Of a DNA stretch of 64,000 nt, positions 1 to 12,200 are shown one piece after another. The first letter of the stretch is position 1, and each line of letters opens with the position of its first letter. The notes beneath the pieces are model-generated. The model had not been told where the DNA came from and made no database searches. It saw only the letters and a list, made by a program, of their open reading frames with translations. A program made the position numbers and the translations under genes. Source of the DNA: Owenia fusiformis (Eukaryota; Annelida; Polychaeta; Sabellida; Oweniidae); assembly GCA_903813345.2 (NCBI GenBank), contig CAIIXF020000004.1, positions 11,046,196 through 11,110,195 on the forward strand, given 5' to 3'.

Positions 1-17
1 TTATTAAGTATTTTATT

Positions 18-728
18 AACCCCTAAACGGTTAGGGAGGTGGGTTGAAATTGAATGAGGCATATTTTAACTAATAAATTGAATACTTGTTATCTTTCCAA
101 TGATACCTAATATATAGAGGTTATTTAATGGGAGATTTTTGATACAGGGTATATCTGAGGGAAATATACCGGTACCGGTAAATAGGGTATATACCTTGTA
201 TCAAAAATCGAGCATTTAATAACTGATTTATCCTATACTTAGTAGATTATGAGAATTAAATATGCATTGAATGTTAGAGTACCCTAATGTAGTAATTCAA
301 ACGATAATTTCAATCAAAACATGAATATTTTATTTAAAGTCCTCAAAGATTTTTGTTTTTTTAAAACTCAACAGCTTTTAACATTTTAAAGTGTATGAAA
401 ATAATATTTATCAAATAGAGCCAAAGTGTATCCCGGGAATTCAAAAAAAGCACCGAAAGAAATTCCCGGGGATTGCTGATGAGCGGATGATATATATACA
501 GATATATATCTCCCACTCAACTCAGTGGGAGATATATATATCACCCGCTTACCTTAGATATCAATTATATTCCTGCATGTTATTTACCTTTAACACTACT
601 AAGTATGGGATAAACCCTTGTTTGATATTTCGATATTCCATTTCCGAGATTGTGTCCAAATCTCGGCAGATCTGTTCGCCCGCCTTTACTATGAATGTAA
701 TTATCTATAGCCTAACTGTTTAGGGGTT
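18..728. mobile_element. Inverted-repeat element with three internal hairpins
   Basis: Ends match in inverted orientation: 18-35 (TAACCCCTAAACGGTTAGG) and 711-728 agree at all but one base. Inside are three further inverted repeats: 132-211 (arms TTGATACA..GTATAT), 431-472 (ATCCCGGGAATT / AATTCCCGGG) and 500-541 (GATATATATCTCCCACT with a 6-nt loop). No transposase is visible, so a non-autonomous DNA element is inferred. An ATG-initiated frame at 391-723 merely runs through the hairpins and looks non-coding. Confidence 0.55.
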
Positions 729-848
729 ATATTGTTATTTTTCTGAACTGGAATGAATAAATACTCTAATTTGAGCTTGAACAAATGCTCTATTAGTTAA
801 CAAGATATTGATTGTCAATAAGCAATAATGACCATTTTAAGTGGGGAA

Positions 849-1776
849 TAAAGGATGAGTCTGGGAATGAGTCTTGATATTGACTTAGGAAATATTGAAT
901 ATTGTAGTGTCTGAAAGACCAACTCAATCACACATATTATTAAACTTCAATGTCTTATTCTTCTTCTGAGAGTACAAAAATATCAATCTGTATCACAATT
1001 AATGAAGAATATTGGCATCAAAGAGAATGCATATGACTATGCCACAATTGAAAAAAAAATTCAAGTGCAAATACTAAATGAATAATTTATACAAAAAGTT
1101 TGATACATATCCTCCAAAACATTGCTTTCTTTCTTTGTATTGACATTGAATGGTATTTCTTGATAAGTGAATTGGTGTTTATCTGAGTAATCAAGGGATT
1201 ATAGTCACTAAAAGTTATGAGCATCCAGTTTTGACACTTCAATTGTGTTGGTGAAATTATACATATTTCATTCAAATTCATGCTGAGCACAACATTTTGG
1301 TTTCAATTTTATAATCTCTGCATGACCCTGGTGATGAAGAGTCAGAATCAGTCAAAAAAACAAACTGGAAAACTGTGCTCATTGTGAAAACTAAAAGTGA
1401 AGCTACGTTTTTCTGATATTTCTTATATAAAATGGCAGCCATCTTACTTTTTCCACTTCAAATTAAACTGGCGGTAAATTCAAAAGTTTGAAAAAAAATT
1501 AAATCCTAACACATATTTAAAAAATATGATTTTTTTTAAAATTCTTCATGGGCCTTTTAAGTTATTTTTATTTTACATGCCATACATGTTGCAATTGGTG
1601 TTTCTTTCTATGATAATGATTATTTGTTTTCTGTTAGGATACTTATTTTGACTCTCAGCAAAACTCATGAAAAAGTAAATATACTTAACAAATATAACTA
1701 GGACAGTTATAAAAATCATATTTCACATCCATTTAACTGAGGGACCAAAAGGGCATATATCCAGACTCATCCTTTA
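849..1776. mobile_element. Candidate TIR element, ~0.93 kb
   Basis: A perfect 16-bp inverted pair, TAAAGGATGAGTCTGG at 849-864 and its complement at 1761-1776, bounds AT-rich DNA with no coding potential. A possible GAA target duplication (846-848 and 1777-1779) is too short to be decisive. Confidence 0.4.
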
Positions 1777-3727
1777 GAAAAATTGCATGTTTCAGTATTA
1801 AGCCATTATATCTATGCAATCTTAAAAGTACTGTCTCGTTACTTGTTATAGAGATAAAAATTTAATTCAAACTGGCTTGCAGATATTGTTTATGCTAAGT
1901 GTTCATTTTTCCTTGAAAGCATGAGCTCTCATTGGTCCTCATCACTTCCCAAATGTTTCTTTAAATGACTCAGCTCAGTCGTTGTTTCCCTGGGTGCATG
2001 TTTAACACATTGCCATTTCTGCTTGTTTTTGAACATTTTCCTGGAAAAAAATCAATCTATTGAAAAGTATGAAATGTAACCTGTATACCCATACCCACTC
2101 TGTATATTTTGCAGTGTCATTTTCAATCAAAATTGACGTAGCGATCTATTCTTTACAATCTCAGATACAATACGTCTCAAAGGTCTACAATGTGTTCTAA
2201 ATCAGTAAGTTATCAAGGATTAAAAGTGCAAAAATCGGGAAAATGTTTAAATTCTTCCAAATATAAATATGGAAGCCACATAAAATACATATTTGTAAAA
2301 TTCTTTGGTAAAATTCTCTAGTATTCCTGAAGTAAAGTATGCACTTTAGATTTTTAGAATATAGAATGACATTTAGGATCTTGCTAGATTTGATTCTGCT
2401 TGTACTGCTAGTTTGTCTGAAATATTTGAGAGACTTTTAGTATAAACATTATATTAGTTGGTTATCTGCAAATGCACCTGGGGTGTTATCTTTCTTCCAC
2501 CAGATCTGATCTTTGTCTCAGGAGACTTTTTGGGACTACTCTGAGTAAAACAATCCCTATGCTCATCTGTTTATAGATCCCTAGTAGCTTTTCATACTAT
2601 CCTTTTGTATTTCTAGAATCACATAGCCAAAACATTCCTCTGTTGACTCTGATAATCTTCATCCAATGATCTAACTAGAGATTTATTTATTAAAATATTC
2701 TATTGGATACTAATTTGAAATGTTGGAACAGTAGGCCATAGGAAAGTAGATACCTGAGAGTGACTCTTTAACTTTCCTAGAAAAAATATGTTAACGAACG
2801 AAAATAATTTTGAGAAGGACTAAAAATATCCCCGTTCTATCACAATGAATGTATAGCGCAAGTCATTGAAGGACTACCTTAAAAGCACATTATAAGCTTG
2901 ATTAAGCCTGCATTACTGCATATTATGCTTTGATAAAGGAAAAATGATAGAAACTCAGCACTAAATCGTAAATTATTTTCCCTTAAAGTAATGCATATCA
3001 CATGTTCACAATAGATAAGTCAGCTAATAGTTTGAATTTTTGCCAGGATTATAAAGGATTTTACGATAACTTGCAATATTCCTGAGTGTTCCGAGAGATA
3101 ATGTAGGCCTACCTGATTAGCATGGAACACCACTCATCTCAACACAAGGGTCATCTCAGGGTTATCATGGGTGAAAGCTACAACATCCTTGTTCATCTCC
3201 TACTCCTGAAAACAGAATAGGTAGATGGAAAAATAGAGGACAATACTAGTACTTTAAAAGACTGTTACTTTATTTTATACTTTTATTTCAAATTGTATCC
3301 ACAATTGTCTGGGTTTATCGGCAGAACAAAGACATTTTCTTTTTTAATCACAATAATTGTGTGTAATTGTCAGTAAAATGGGGAATCCCCTTTTAAATCC
3401 AACCACCATCTTGGAAAGTGATGGAATATCTCTCGATGAAAAAGATTAGTCAGCTAATCCCTGGGCCTATAATTAATTCTTAAATAAAAAGTTCCTGCTA
3501 GACTATACCTTCATCACCTGTGGTTTCGTGAAGTCTAATGACTCTACCCACACATAGTGGGGAACAAACAGATTCGCCATCCTGATGTTAAATAGTTCTC
3601 ACGTCGTGCGTGTTGCTGATATGGGATATTTACGATTAGCCTACCCTGGGCCTATAAAGCTGTTAATTCTCTAAAAAAAATGTCAACTTATTTTCGAAAT
3701 ATCCAATAAAACCATCGACATCGGTTC
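1777..3727. other. Intergenic, nothing recognised
   Basis: AT-rich, with stops in all frames, no convincing splice-bounded exon and no clear repeat. The motif TAGGCCTAC at about 3105 is only a short word. Confidence 0.5.
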
Positions 3728-3735
3728 AATTGACC

Positions 3736-3923
3736 CAAGGAGGATTGGAAGCCAGGGTTCCAACTCGATATTCTTTAATCTCCACGCATGCGTCATTTGC
3801 TATTCGTGTCTGTATAATTTGTACGACTGCATGGAGAATGACCCGATACTCTCCAACAAAGCTATCGCTAGGTGATTGTTTTGCAGAATATCGGTGTTGC
3901 ATTCTGGGAGCCAATCCTCCTTG
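3736..3923. mobile_element. hAT-like MITE with 8-bp target duplication
   Basis: The 188-bp unit starts CAAGGAGGATTGG and ends with the exact inverse CCAATCCTCCTTG. It is flanked by a perfect 8-bp direct repeat AATTGACC at 3728-3735 and 3924-3931. An 8-bp duplication is the hallmark of hAT-superfamily insertion. No transposase is present. The open frames on both strands are by-products of the inverted structure. Confidence 0.8.
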
Positions 3924-4562
3924 AATTGACCATATGTATTCATGACGTCATAATTGCATAACGGCTACAATTCGAATGTTCTTATATGGACGCTTGCTAG
4001 ATTTTTCAAAATTATGTAAGATTTTTCTCCCGAAGGGGACAAGCGATGAGTTTACCTTTATTTGAACTTCTTATTTAAGTTTGATTTGAATGAAAAGTTA
4101 ACTGCAAAATATTGTCACGGCGAAATTTACAAAATAATAACCGATTGTTCATTTTACAAAGAATATTAAAATAAGAGCTGATCTTGTTCACTTTTCACCT
4201 TGAGTTATTCAACTATGCAAACTGTGTCAGTTTTATATATCTATTGTTCCCCTATATGGTCTTTCTCACTCACATGTAGCTGAGTTTGCATTGGATGTTG
4301 GCTTGTCAGTAGTTGCTGTAAGAGTTCATGTTGTACATTACAGAGCATTGTATTTTAAACATTGAAGTTTGAAATATACTATTTTATATATATTTTAATT
4401 TGAAGTTCGAGTTATTTTATTGCCACCCACAGGCCTTCCACACGCCCATTTACATATAACGCTTTGAAACAACTTTAAAAAGTGAGCAATGTCAGTGTTG
4501 TGATAATAGAGAATTTTCGTTATAAGTTGTTTCAAAAACTTATACGTATACTTATAGTTTAA

Positions 4563-4760
4563 AGGGTCTTGTCGAACTAAAATCAATTCAAATTGATTTT
4601 CATAATCTGTACCAAGTGGGGCATAACTATTCCCGATATAGTCAAGCTTCATCATCAACTAGGGACTGCGAATACAATGTCCTTTGCTAGTGTCAATTAT
4701 GAACACGATAAACTAAATTCTAGTTGACGGGTCCTTGTAGTGTACGATAAACAAGACCCT
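4563..4760. mobile_element. TTAA-flanked MITE (piggyBac-like insertion)
   Basis: Inverted ends AGGGTCTTGT / ACAAGACCCT are flanked by TTAA at 4559-4562 and 4761-4764; counting the TTAA and adjacent bases, the inverted match is 15 bp. The TTAA duplication suggests piggyBac-type mobilisation. No transposase is present. Confidence 0.55.
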
Positions 4761-5093
4761 TTAAAGTGAATCACTACACGAACGAGTCGATCATTTCAAA
4801 GTTCTCATGAAATTATAAGGTCAATTTTTAAGTTTTTACGTATAAAAGGGCCTTTATACGCTGATTATAAACTTACAGAGTTGGATCTCGGCATAGTATA
4901 TGTGTGGACCTACTGACCAGAATGGCTTATTAAAATTAATCGGCTGAATAGGCATAGTATCCAATCAAATAGCTCGACTCATTCATTAGCTGAACTAATT
5001 CTCCCTTCGTTATTTCTACAAGGTGATTCAAAACGAACTTTTTGATTTGCTTGTTGTCAAGATATAATAAGTAGGGCAAAATCCAGAAAAAGA

Positions 5094-5299
5094 AGATCAA
5101 AAATACTCCAATGGAGTATAAAATTGTCACCAGGATTCCGGAATGAGACGAATGTTAACTCGTGAAATCTCGGTAGGTAAAGTAGGTCAGAAAATCCGGA
5201 TTAATCCGAACAAGGTTCGGGAATTTCCGTCATAAGAAGTAGGTCAAAAATACTCCAATGGAGTATAAAATTGTCACCAGGATTCCGAAATACGACGAA
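5094..5299. repeat. Direct duplication with ~149-bp period
   Basis: About 57 bp at 5094-5150 (containing ACTCCAATGGAGTATAAAAT and CACCAGGATTCCG) recurs nearly identically at 5243-5299. Just downstream (5380-5475) the phrase CCTTATATGGATC with nearby CACGTGAC also occurs twice. Confidence 0.7.
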
Positions 5300-5508
5300 T
5301 CGAATCGGCAAACTTCGGTACAATAATGAAGTGCATAAAAATCGTGAAACAGGTGTCAGGGGCTTCCCTCATCTTTCCATAAATGGTTCTAAAAGCCTTA
5401 TATGGATCTATCACGTGACATTCAAAATGACGTTCCTATATGGTTCTATGGGCCTTATATGGATCTTTCGAACACGTGACCAAATCAAAATCAAAATCAA
5501 AATTTTAC

Positions 5509-5975
5509 CTTGACCATTGGATGGGATTTCATAGAAAATATCAAAGAAAACATATTCTCGTGATCCTTAAATCACTTAAATTCGATCATTTTATCTTCAC
5601 CCCTTGATGGAATTTTATGAAAGAAGTTATGAAAACACATCATCATGTAAGGGTTTTCACCTAAATTAGCTCGTTTTATCTTGACCCTTCAATTGAATTT
5701 CATTGGAAAATGTTTCATGAAAAATATCATGTTATGATTTGTATTTAAATAAGACCGTTTCATTTAAATACTTGCTGGACAATATTTCATTAAAAAACGC
5801 ACTTTAAAAATATTTCAGGATTTGCCTTAATTTATCAATGTAATGTAAGTATTAGATTGACTCTCAAATAGGGTTCTATTTTAACTTTTTTATTGAAATT
5901 AATACTAGGCAGGACTCACTCTCTAAATAGCTAATAAAAATTCAACCCTTGGATGTGATTTCGTTGAAAAAAAAA
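5509..5975. repeat. Degenerate tandem repeat, ~86-bp period
   Basis: A phrase like CTTGACCATTGGATGGGATTTCAT recurs with mutations near 5509, 5597, 5681 and, displaced, 5941. An old tandem array; no coding. Confidence 0.5.
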
Positions 5976-6027
5976 TATGACAAGTCCAGAATCAAATGAT
6001 TTGTCCAGAACCTCTTAAGATCCTGTT

Positions 6028-6400
6028 AATTGTTTTTGCTCCTTTCTACCAATTCTTGCGAATACAATTAAATGTCTATCCGAACATTGTTGGAACAAAA
6101 TAGCATATACAACATGTTTTTAGACCTCTCAATATTATAGTTTTACAAAGGAATTTCTGGTTGATCTTAAAAAAGTATTCAAAAAATTAAAACAAAATCC
6201 CCCAAAAATAGATAAAAATCAAGACAAACCTTTCATTTCATTAACAAGATACTTTTTTTAAAATCAACCAACATTTCCTTTGTACAATTACAATATTGAG
6301 AGACCTAAACATGTTGTGTTTATGTTGTTTTGTTCCAATGAGGTTCGGAAAGATGTTTCATTTCACTCTGGAAACATGATACCAAAACAAATGTTTGATG
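6028..6400. mobile_element. Foldback element, copy 1
   Basis: The two halves are inverse complements. The left half has TTTTTGCTCCTTTCTAC, ATGTCTATCCGAACATTG and TTTTTAGACCTCTCAATATT; the right half has AATATTGAGAGACCTAAACA and GAGGTTCGGAAAGATG. A second copy is at 33046-33420, so this is a family of near-full-length palindromes of about 370 bp. Confidence 0.7.
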
Positions 6401-7686
6401 TGTTTACAAAGGAAAACCGGTCGTAACACAAAAATTAAAATTGTGCCACAGAGCCAAAAATGTGCCCAATATTAAGGGGAAAACGTGCTAAATTCAAATC
6501 CGACTTCTTGGTCTATGTATGCAAGGACAAATTGTTAAGATAGAAGCCATGGCTCATTTGAAAGGTCTCTTTGTGCTTTTTAAGATAAACAAAAAATCAA
6601 AATACCGAAAAATCTGTAATAAGACCCATTTTCCTTTGGCCTGGCTCATATATTTTTCAAATTATATTGTCAAGAGAAACGTGTGTTCCCCATATCGATA
6701 CCACTCCTTTAGCATATTGACGGAAGGAGGGTATTCATCCCGGACTTGGATATTAAACGGATTCAACACCTTTATTTTTACAACAATACATATAATTCAA
6801 ACTGACAACATCAAGACTTGACGATATGAGCAGTTTTTATTAATCGAAGTGTAAATTTGATGTATAACAATAATTTATCATGAAAACCCTTAAGGTTGCC
6901 CAGCATACCCATGATAACGGTTACTAATAGTATTTTTTGTCAATACTAAGTCTGTTGTCTGGGAATTTGAATAGGATAAGGTCAGATATGTTTTCCTTAG
7001 GTTGTGCAAGTTTCATGAAGAAAAAAGCAAGATAACAAGTTATTACAAAATTAGCAATACTTATTGAACGCCCTGTACATATTAACTGTACGCCGTATTT
7101 TTGAAGCTGTGCATTGGCAATTGCTAGGTGTGTAACAGTAAGCACATGACGTTGAGCAACCGATTATGTTAACCCTAATGTCTGAAACCTTTTTTCACGT
7201 GACTAAAGTGCAAGCCGGTGTGCGATTTGTTATTACTTGTCTCGTTCCAATTATGTTCTTGGTATTGTTGTAAACCCTATTCAAATAAATCTTCGGAAAA
7301 GCAGTTCACTCTTTAATGTAGGTCAATGAAGGTCAAATTAGGGTCAACGAGGTGTACATTTCTGACATTTTGAGATAAAAATTTTTGTTGGTTCTAAGAA
7401 TACTTCGCTTCATAAAATAATAATATGTTATCTTTCAAATAAAAGTAAAATCAAGTTCAACGCTTTTCTATAACTGAACATACTAGTATTCTCTTTCAAA
7501 GATATAGCGGGTATTGCGAAATCCCATTGTAAACCAATGTAACGCGAAATTGAATGATCAACAATTTCAAGTTCAACTTTTTTCTTTAGTATTCATATTT
7601 CAAGATGTCCAACAAAAAGAAGAATTAGTGATTTAGTGAGCAAATATTGATATCTTTACAGTTTGCCACCAAGCGCAAGCGTATAT
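6401..7686. other. Intergenic, nothing recognised
   Basis: AT-rich. The two longest frames (6519-6821 plus, 6924-7145 minus) show no recognisable motif, splice context or codon bias, so I do not call them genes. Confidence 0.4.
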
Positions 7687-7691
7687 TATTA

Positions 7692-9210
7692 CAGCGTTCG
7701 TACACACCTGGAAATGTCAGGGAAATTGATTTATTTTTCCAGGTGCTGGAAATGTCAGGGAATTTTAAAATTGGGTCAAAAGAGCCAAAGATGTCAGGGA
7801 ATTTGGAAACTGTAGATATGTCAGGGAAATGTCAGGCAATTTTGTATCAGTGTTGAAAAAATAATGTTCAAACAAAGATATTTTAGAGCTATGACAGGAT
7901 ATCAATGAAATCCAAAATCTAACATAAATTGAAATATATTGTTCAATATACAATTATGCTTTTCCATGTAGTACGCTTGTCTCAGGCCATTCAAAGTTAA
8001 TTACCGGTACATGTTTCATGTTTTGTTGAGGGGTTTATCTTAGGAGGGTGGGAGGTGAAACACAAAAAAATTCGGGGAACTCTTTACGGTATAAAATTGT
8101 ATTTATATTGAGAAGCTGTCCGTTCGACAGTCCAGTCGTTTGTCAGTCTATTCATCTGTCCATCTGACAGGACGATAACTCAAATATCAGTTCACAGATT
8201 TGGTTCAAATTTTATATACAGATGCTAAGGTTATATAGAGCCTCTGCTCAAGAATACACTTTTCATGAAAAAAATGAGTTTTAATAGTTTTTGGATTTGG
8301 TCCAAATTTAATGGAAAGAGGAGGAAATAACCCAGGAAAGAAGAACCTTTTTTACTTCTGCTCAAATGTTATATGGGGCTGCCATAGGGACAAAGGACAT
8401 CTGCTCACGAAGAAATATTCAAAATGGTCTCTGAATTCAAAATGGCCACCATTTTTAATGAAATTTATGATAATTTAAAGAAATATGTTTCCTGATAACA
8501 CAAATACCGATTATTTGGTTTGGTATCATAGGCCTTGCCTTATAGTGATGCTACTAGAACAGGAATTTGTAATATGGTATCATGTTTTGGTGCAGTTTTC
8601 CCAAAAGGGAGAAGACAATAGTAATGTCAGGTTATTGCTATTATATAATGTTCACAATGATCAGTATTTGATAAAATATGTGTCATTAGGTGGGAATTGC
8701 CTCTCAGGGGGTGTTCTTAATATTTTTCTAGTATGATTTTAGATCATAATTTTAAGTGTCAGTTGCCATTTGGATTAATTACATTACAAAACATTAATAA
8801 ATTATAGTTTGAAATGCTTAGAATGCATCTATACAATGTAAATTTTAAAAAACTTTTCGGGGGTGAACCCTCGTACCCCCCCCCCTTTCCTTCACTCACG
8901 GTGGTGCAAACCCCACAACTTGCACCCCATTAACCTTTTCTGGTTACACCCCTGTCCATGTATGATTACCTTTGGCCTTATGCGTATAAATTTGTGAATA
9001 AGATGGCCTGTAGAAGTGATGTTAAGTCATGAAAAATGATACTAATGGATAAACCCAAAATGTTTCATAATACTGTAAGTCCCGTCTTTTTGATAATACA
9101 GTTGTTTGAGCCTTTTTAGGAGGCCGTGCAGGCAAAACAAGATCTGAAATTTTCTTTTTTTGTCTGGAATTGTCAGGGAATTTCATTTTGAAAAAGGTGT
9201 ACGAGCCCTG
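7692..9210. mobile_element. 1.5-kb CAG...CTG element with TATTA duplication
   Basis: Starts CAGCGTTCGTACAC and ends GTGTACGAGCCCTG (inverse with two mismatches), flanked by TATTA at 7687-7691 and 9211-9215. Near the left end the word ATGTCAGGGAA or a close variant occurs five times (about 7713-7840), with one related copy near the right end (about 9167). No transposase frame is visible. A poly-C stretch lies at 8875-8886. The five-fold repeat produces the apparent 69-residue reading frame at 7647-7856, which is not a gene. Confidence 0.6.
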
Positions 9211-9244
9211 TATTAACGATTGAAGATTGTGTTAAGTGTACTCG

Positions 9245-9250
9245 TTTATT
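9245..9250 (-). promoter_or_regulatory. Poly(A) signal of the CBM14 gene
   Basis: AATAAA on the minus strand, about 25 bp past the TAA stop at 9275-9277. Confidence 0.75.
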
Positions 9251-9274
9251 GCTAAAAGTGTACAAAATAACAAT

Positions 9275-12200
9275 TTAAAGGGCTTCTGCTGGAACTTCAC
9301 AGCAACAGATGCCTGGTGTAGCATTGAATTCCATCTGTTCACCTGCCATGTTGACTGGGCAACAGCTTAGTCTGTTAACACCGGATGGGCTTGATTCTCC
9401 CTTTCCTTGTCCAGCTACAATTTCGTATTGTATGGGGTCATCGGCAACAGCATTGAACCAGGTTCCGGCACGGCAACAATCCCCTGATTATTCAAAAATG
9501 CATTGTTATTCAAATGAAGAAAAACTAATAATATCAGCACTAAGATTTTATAGTTCATTTTCGCAATGACTTGTTTATTGTGTTAACAAAGACAGGTCAA
9601 CATGAGCATACTTTTAACAAAAACTTTAATCTAAATCATGGTAACAAGATCTTAATATTTTTACATACCAAGTCCAGAGTCGTCACATGGTGGATCGGTA
9701 AAATCGTTATCGCAGACAGCCTCCATGCAATCCATGACATTGTAAATTGTGTCGCATGTTTGATTTTCGGCGTTATAGACACTTCCTCCCATACAGTTCA
9801 AGGTATCGTAACCAGTTCTGTAAACAAAAATGGGTTTTGGATGAGACAAATTATTTCTTAGTATTTCTTTTAATTTTGCTGTAAATGATACTCATCATCT
9901 TTACCCTTGAATATGCAATGACATTATACTTAGTATTTAATCGTCAGATCTAATGCATATTGTTAAAAAAACTAAACATGTTCAACTAAAACCGAATCCT
10001 TTGTCTGTTTTCTTCCTTTCAGCTTTAGTTTTCTTTTCGAATTTAGGTGTGCACTATTCTTACCTGTTGGCCCAACATTGGAGGAATGAACAACATGGAT
10101 CATCTGGGTTTGCAAAGAAGAAACTTTCGGGATCTTCGGCACAAATTGCATCCTCTACAACTGAAGGTAAAATGGACAAGTTACTAGAAATATATCCATT
10201 CTATTTAATTTCCCGAAATGTCATGTTGGTCTCTACTTTGATTTGCCATCATATTGTACTAATTACCATAAATCATTGTGTATCTTCGAATGTATATGCT
10301 CTACTGCGAATATAAATACACTTGTTGTATATGTCTCATCATGTAGAATCTATTTTTGGTTATTTTGATAAAAATTAAATTAGCAACTTTTACAATTTGT
10401 TATGGCTGAAAATGAATTTCATGAGACACGTAAAACTATAAAATATGTATTTTATTTTCTCAATATGAACTAAAATCACACTTATATTGATTTGTTATGC
10501 GTTATATCATATCTAATATTTGGGAACCATTCTAATGAGGTCAGAGCTTGATACTGCCTGCATGTTGATGAACAAAGTTCCACTATAATAAAAAGGTTAA
10601 CTTTAATTTAAAGGTGATTATACTCAACGTACACTCATATTCGCAGCAACAGTCTTCCAATACAAAGATCTGTCCGAATGGGCAGAATGATTCAAGTTCG
10701 ATATCGACGTCGGATCCTACGTAGTAGCCACCTTCTGAGGGTCCAGCAGTGAAGACTGGTTCATACCCATTGATTCCTTGGTCTGGGTTTTGTCCAACAC
10801 AGCATGTGGTGCCTGAAGGCTGTGCGTCTGCGCAAGGTGCACCTGTTCTTTTGGGAACTATTATAAGAAGAGAGAAATATAATTTATATTGTACATCGCT
10901 GTCGAAGAATTATTAATGAATAATTGTAACGCATAAAATACGCTCTAGCGTAACCAGGATGAAGTAGACTATACGTTTGCCTCATCGCTTTTTAAAATCT
11001 TTTGAATAAGAATCCTCTATCGATGATCAGTTGAAAATCCATCGTATAACTTTTATCAATTTATCAATTTTTAATCTTGAATCATTATTTTTGATTCAAT
11101 TCGGCACAATATCATCACGTATGTGTTATCACAGAATTCTTCTATTGCCGTCATAGAACGAAGTTCATACGCTAATGGTGTTTTCATCTTTACGTTCATA
11201 TTTCCACGAAAAATCTAAGTTCGTATTTCATACTTAGTTACATAGCCTATGGTTTAATATCTGAATAATGAAATTAGTGTTGTAGCGTAGACAGGATAAG
11301 GCCGTCGAGAAATATATTTTGCACCTCGTCGCTTTTTCCTTCTTGGCCACTGATATGTACAGCAATGCGCATAAACATAAGTGGATGTTAGACTATTATT
11401 TACAAGCGAAATTCCTCTATTAATCAACAAATTATGTAACCTACCGACACAAGTTGTTGGGTCACAGTCTGGAACGTATTTGGGATCATCACATACTTTC
11501 AGGTCATTGTTCCACACGGTTCCTCCCATGCATGCACCCTGGAAACCTGTCTTATTCAGCCTTGCAGCATCGCAAACGACGAAAGCACAACAATCCAAAC
11601 CATTATCGATACCGGGAAGATAACCATTTTCGTCGACACACACCTCTAAGAAATAAATTAACATAAATATTACATAGAGAACGGTACCATTGTAACGGAA
11701 TTAACGTAAAAATGGGGAGACTATACAGACTCTTTAAGACTGCTCTCATTTATTTTCACGTCATAATCAATTTCAATAAAATTCGAATAAAGTACATACA
11801 TTGACCATCATTACTCCAAAGTAACCATGGTGATAAAGATATGTAGGCGTAATGCATCAGTTATGTGACTTTGTCGTAAAATGTCCCTTTGTTCTCTCCT
11901 CACATATTCGGCTTCCAAAAAAGATGTTTTTAACAATCGTTTCACCCGTTGACATTTTACTGCCATTTCGAATAGTTAGCTTAATTGATGGCTATATTAA
12001 GACAAAATTGCCAATTTGTTCTCAAAAATAGTACCTAAGATCAACATGATATAAAAATAGTAGAGGTGTGTTAGCACGTGTAACACAATGGGAGAGACCA
12101 AAAGTAACACAAAAAGTGAGGAGAGTCTAAAAAGTTGTATACATAATAGCCAAAATACTTTTCCAAATTATGACCTCATACACAAATGAACAATATGCAT

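Noticed and set aside
391-723. 110-codon plus frame
   Set aside because: It runs through two hairpins of an inverted-repeat element and shows no domain or splice context.
4395-4658. 87-codon minus frame
   Set aside because: No motif; it extends into the TTAA-flanked MITE at 4563.
7647-7856. 69-codon frame with repeated MSGN words
   Set aside because: It comes from the ATGTCAGGGAA subterminal repeats of a transposable element.
9309-10315. Three plus-strand frames (9309, 9571, 9953)
   Set aside because: They are antisense to real minus-strand CBM14 exons and their introns.
11381-11666. Plus-strand frames at 11381 and 11454
   Set aside because: Antisense shadows of CBM14 exon 11445-11645.
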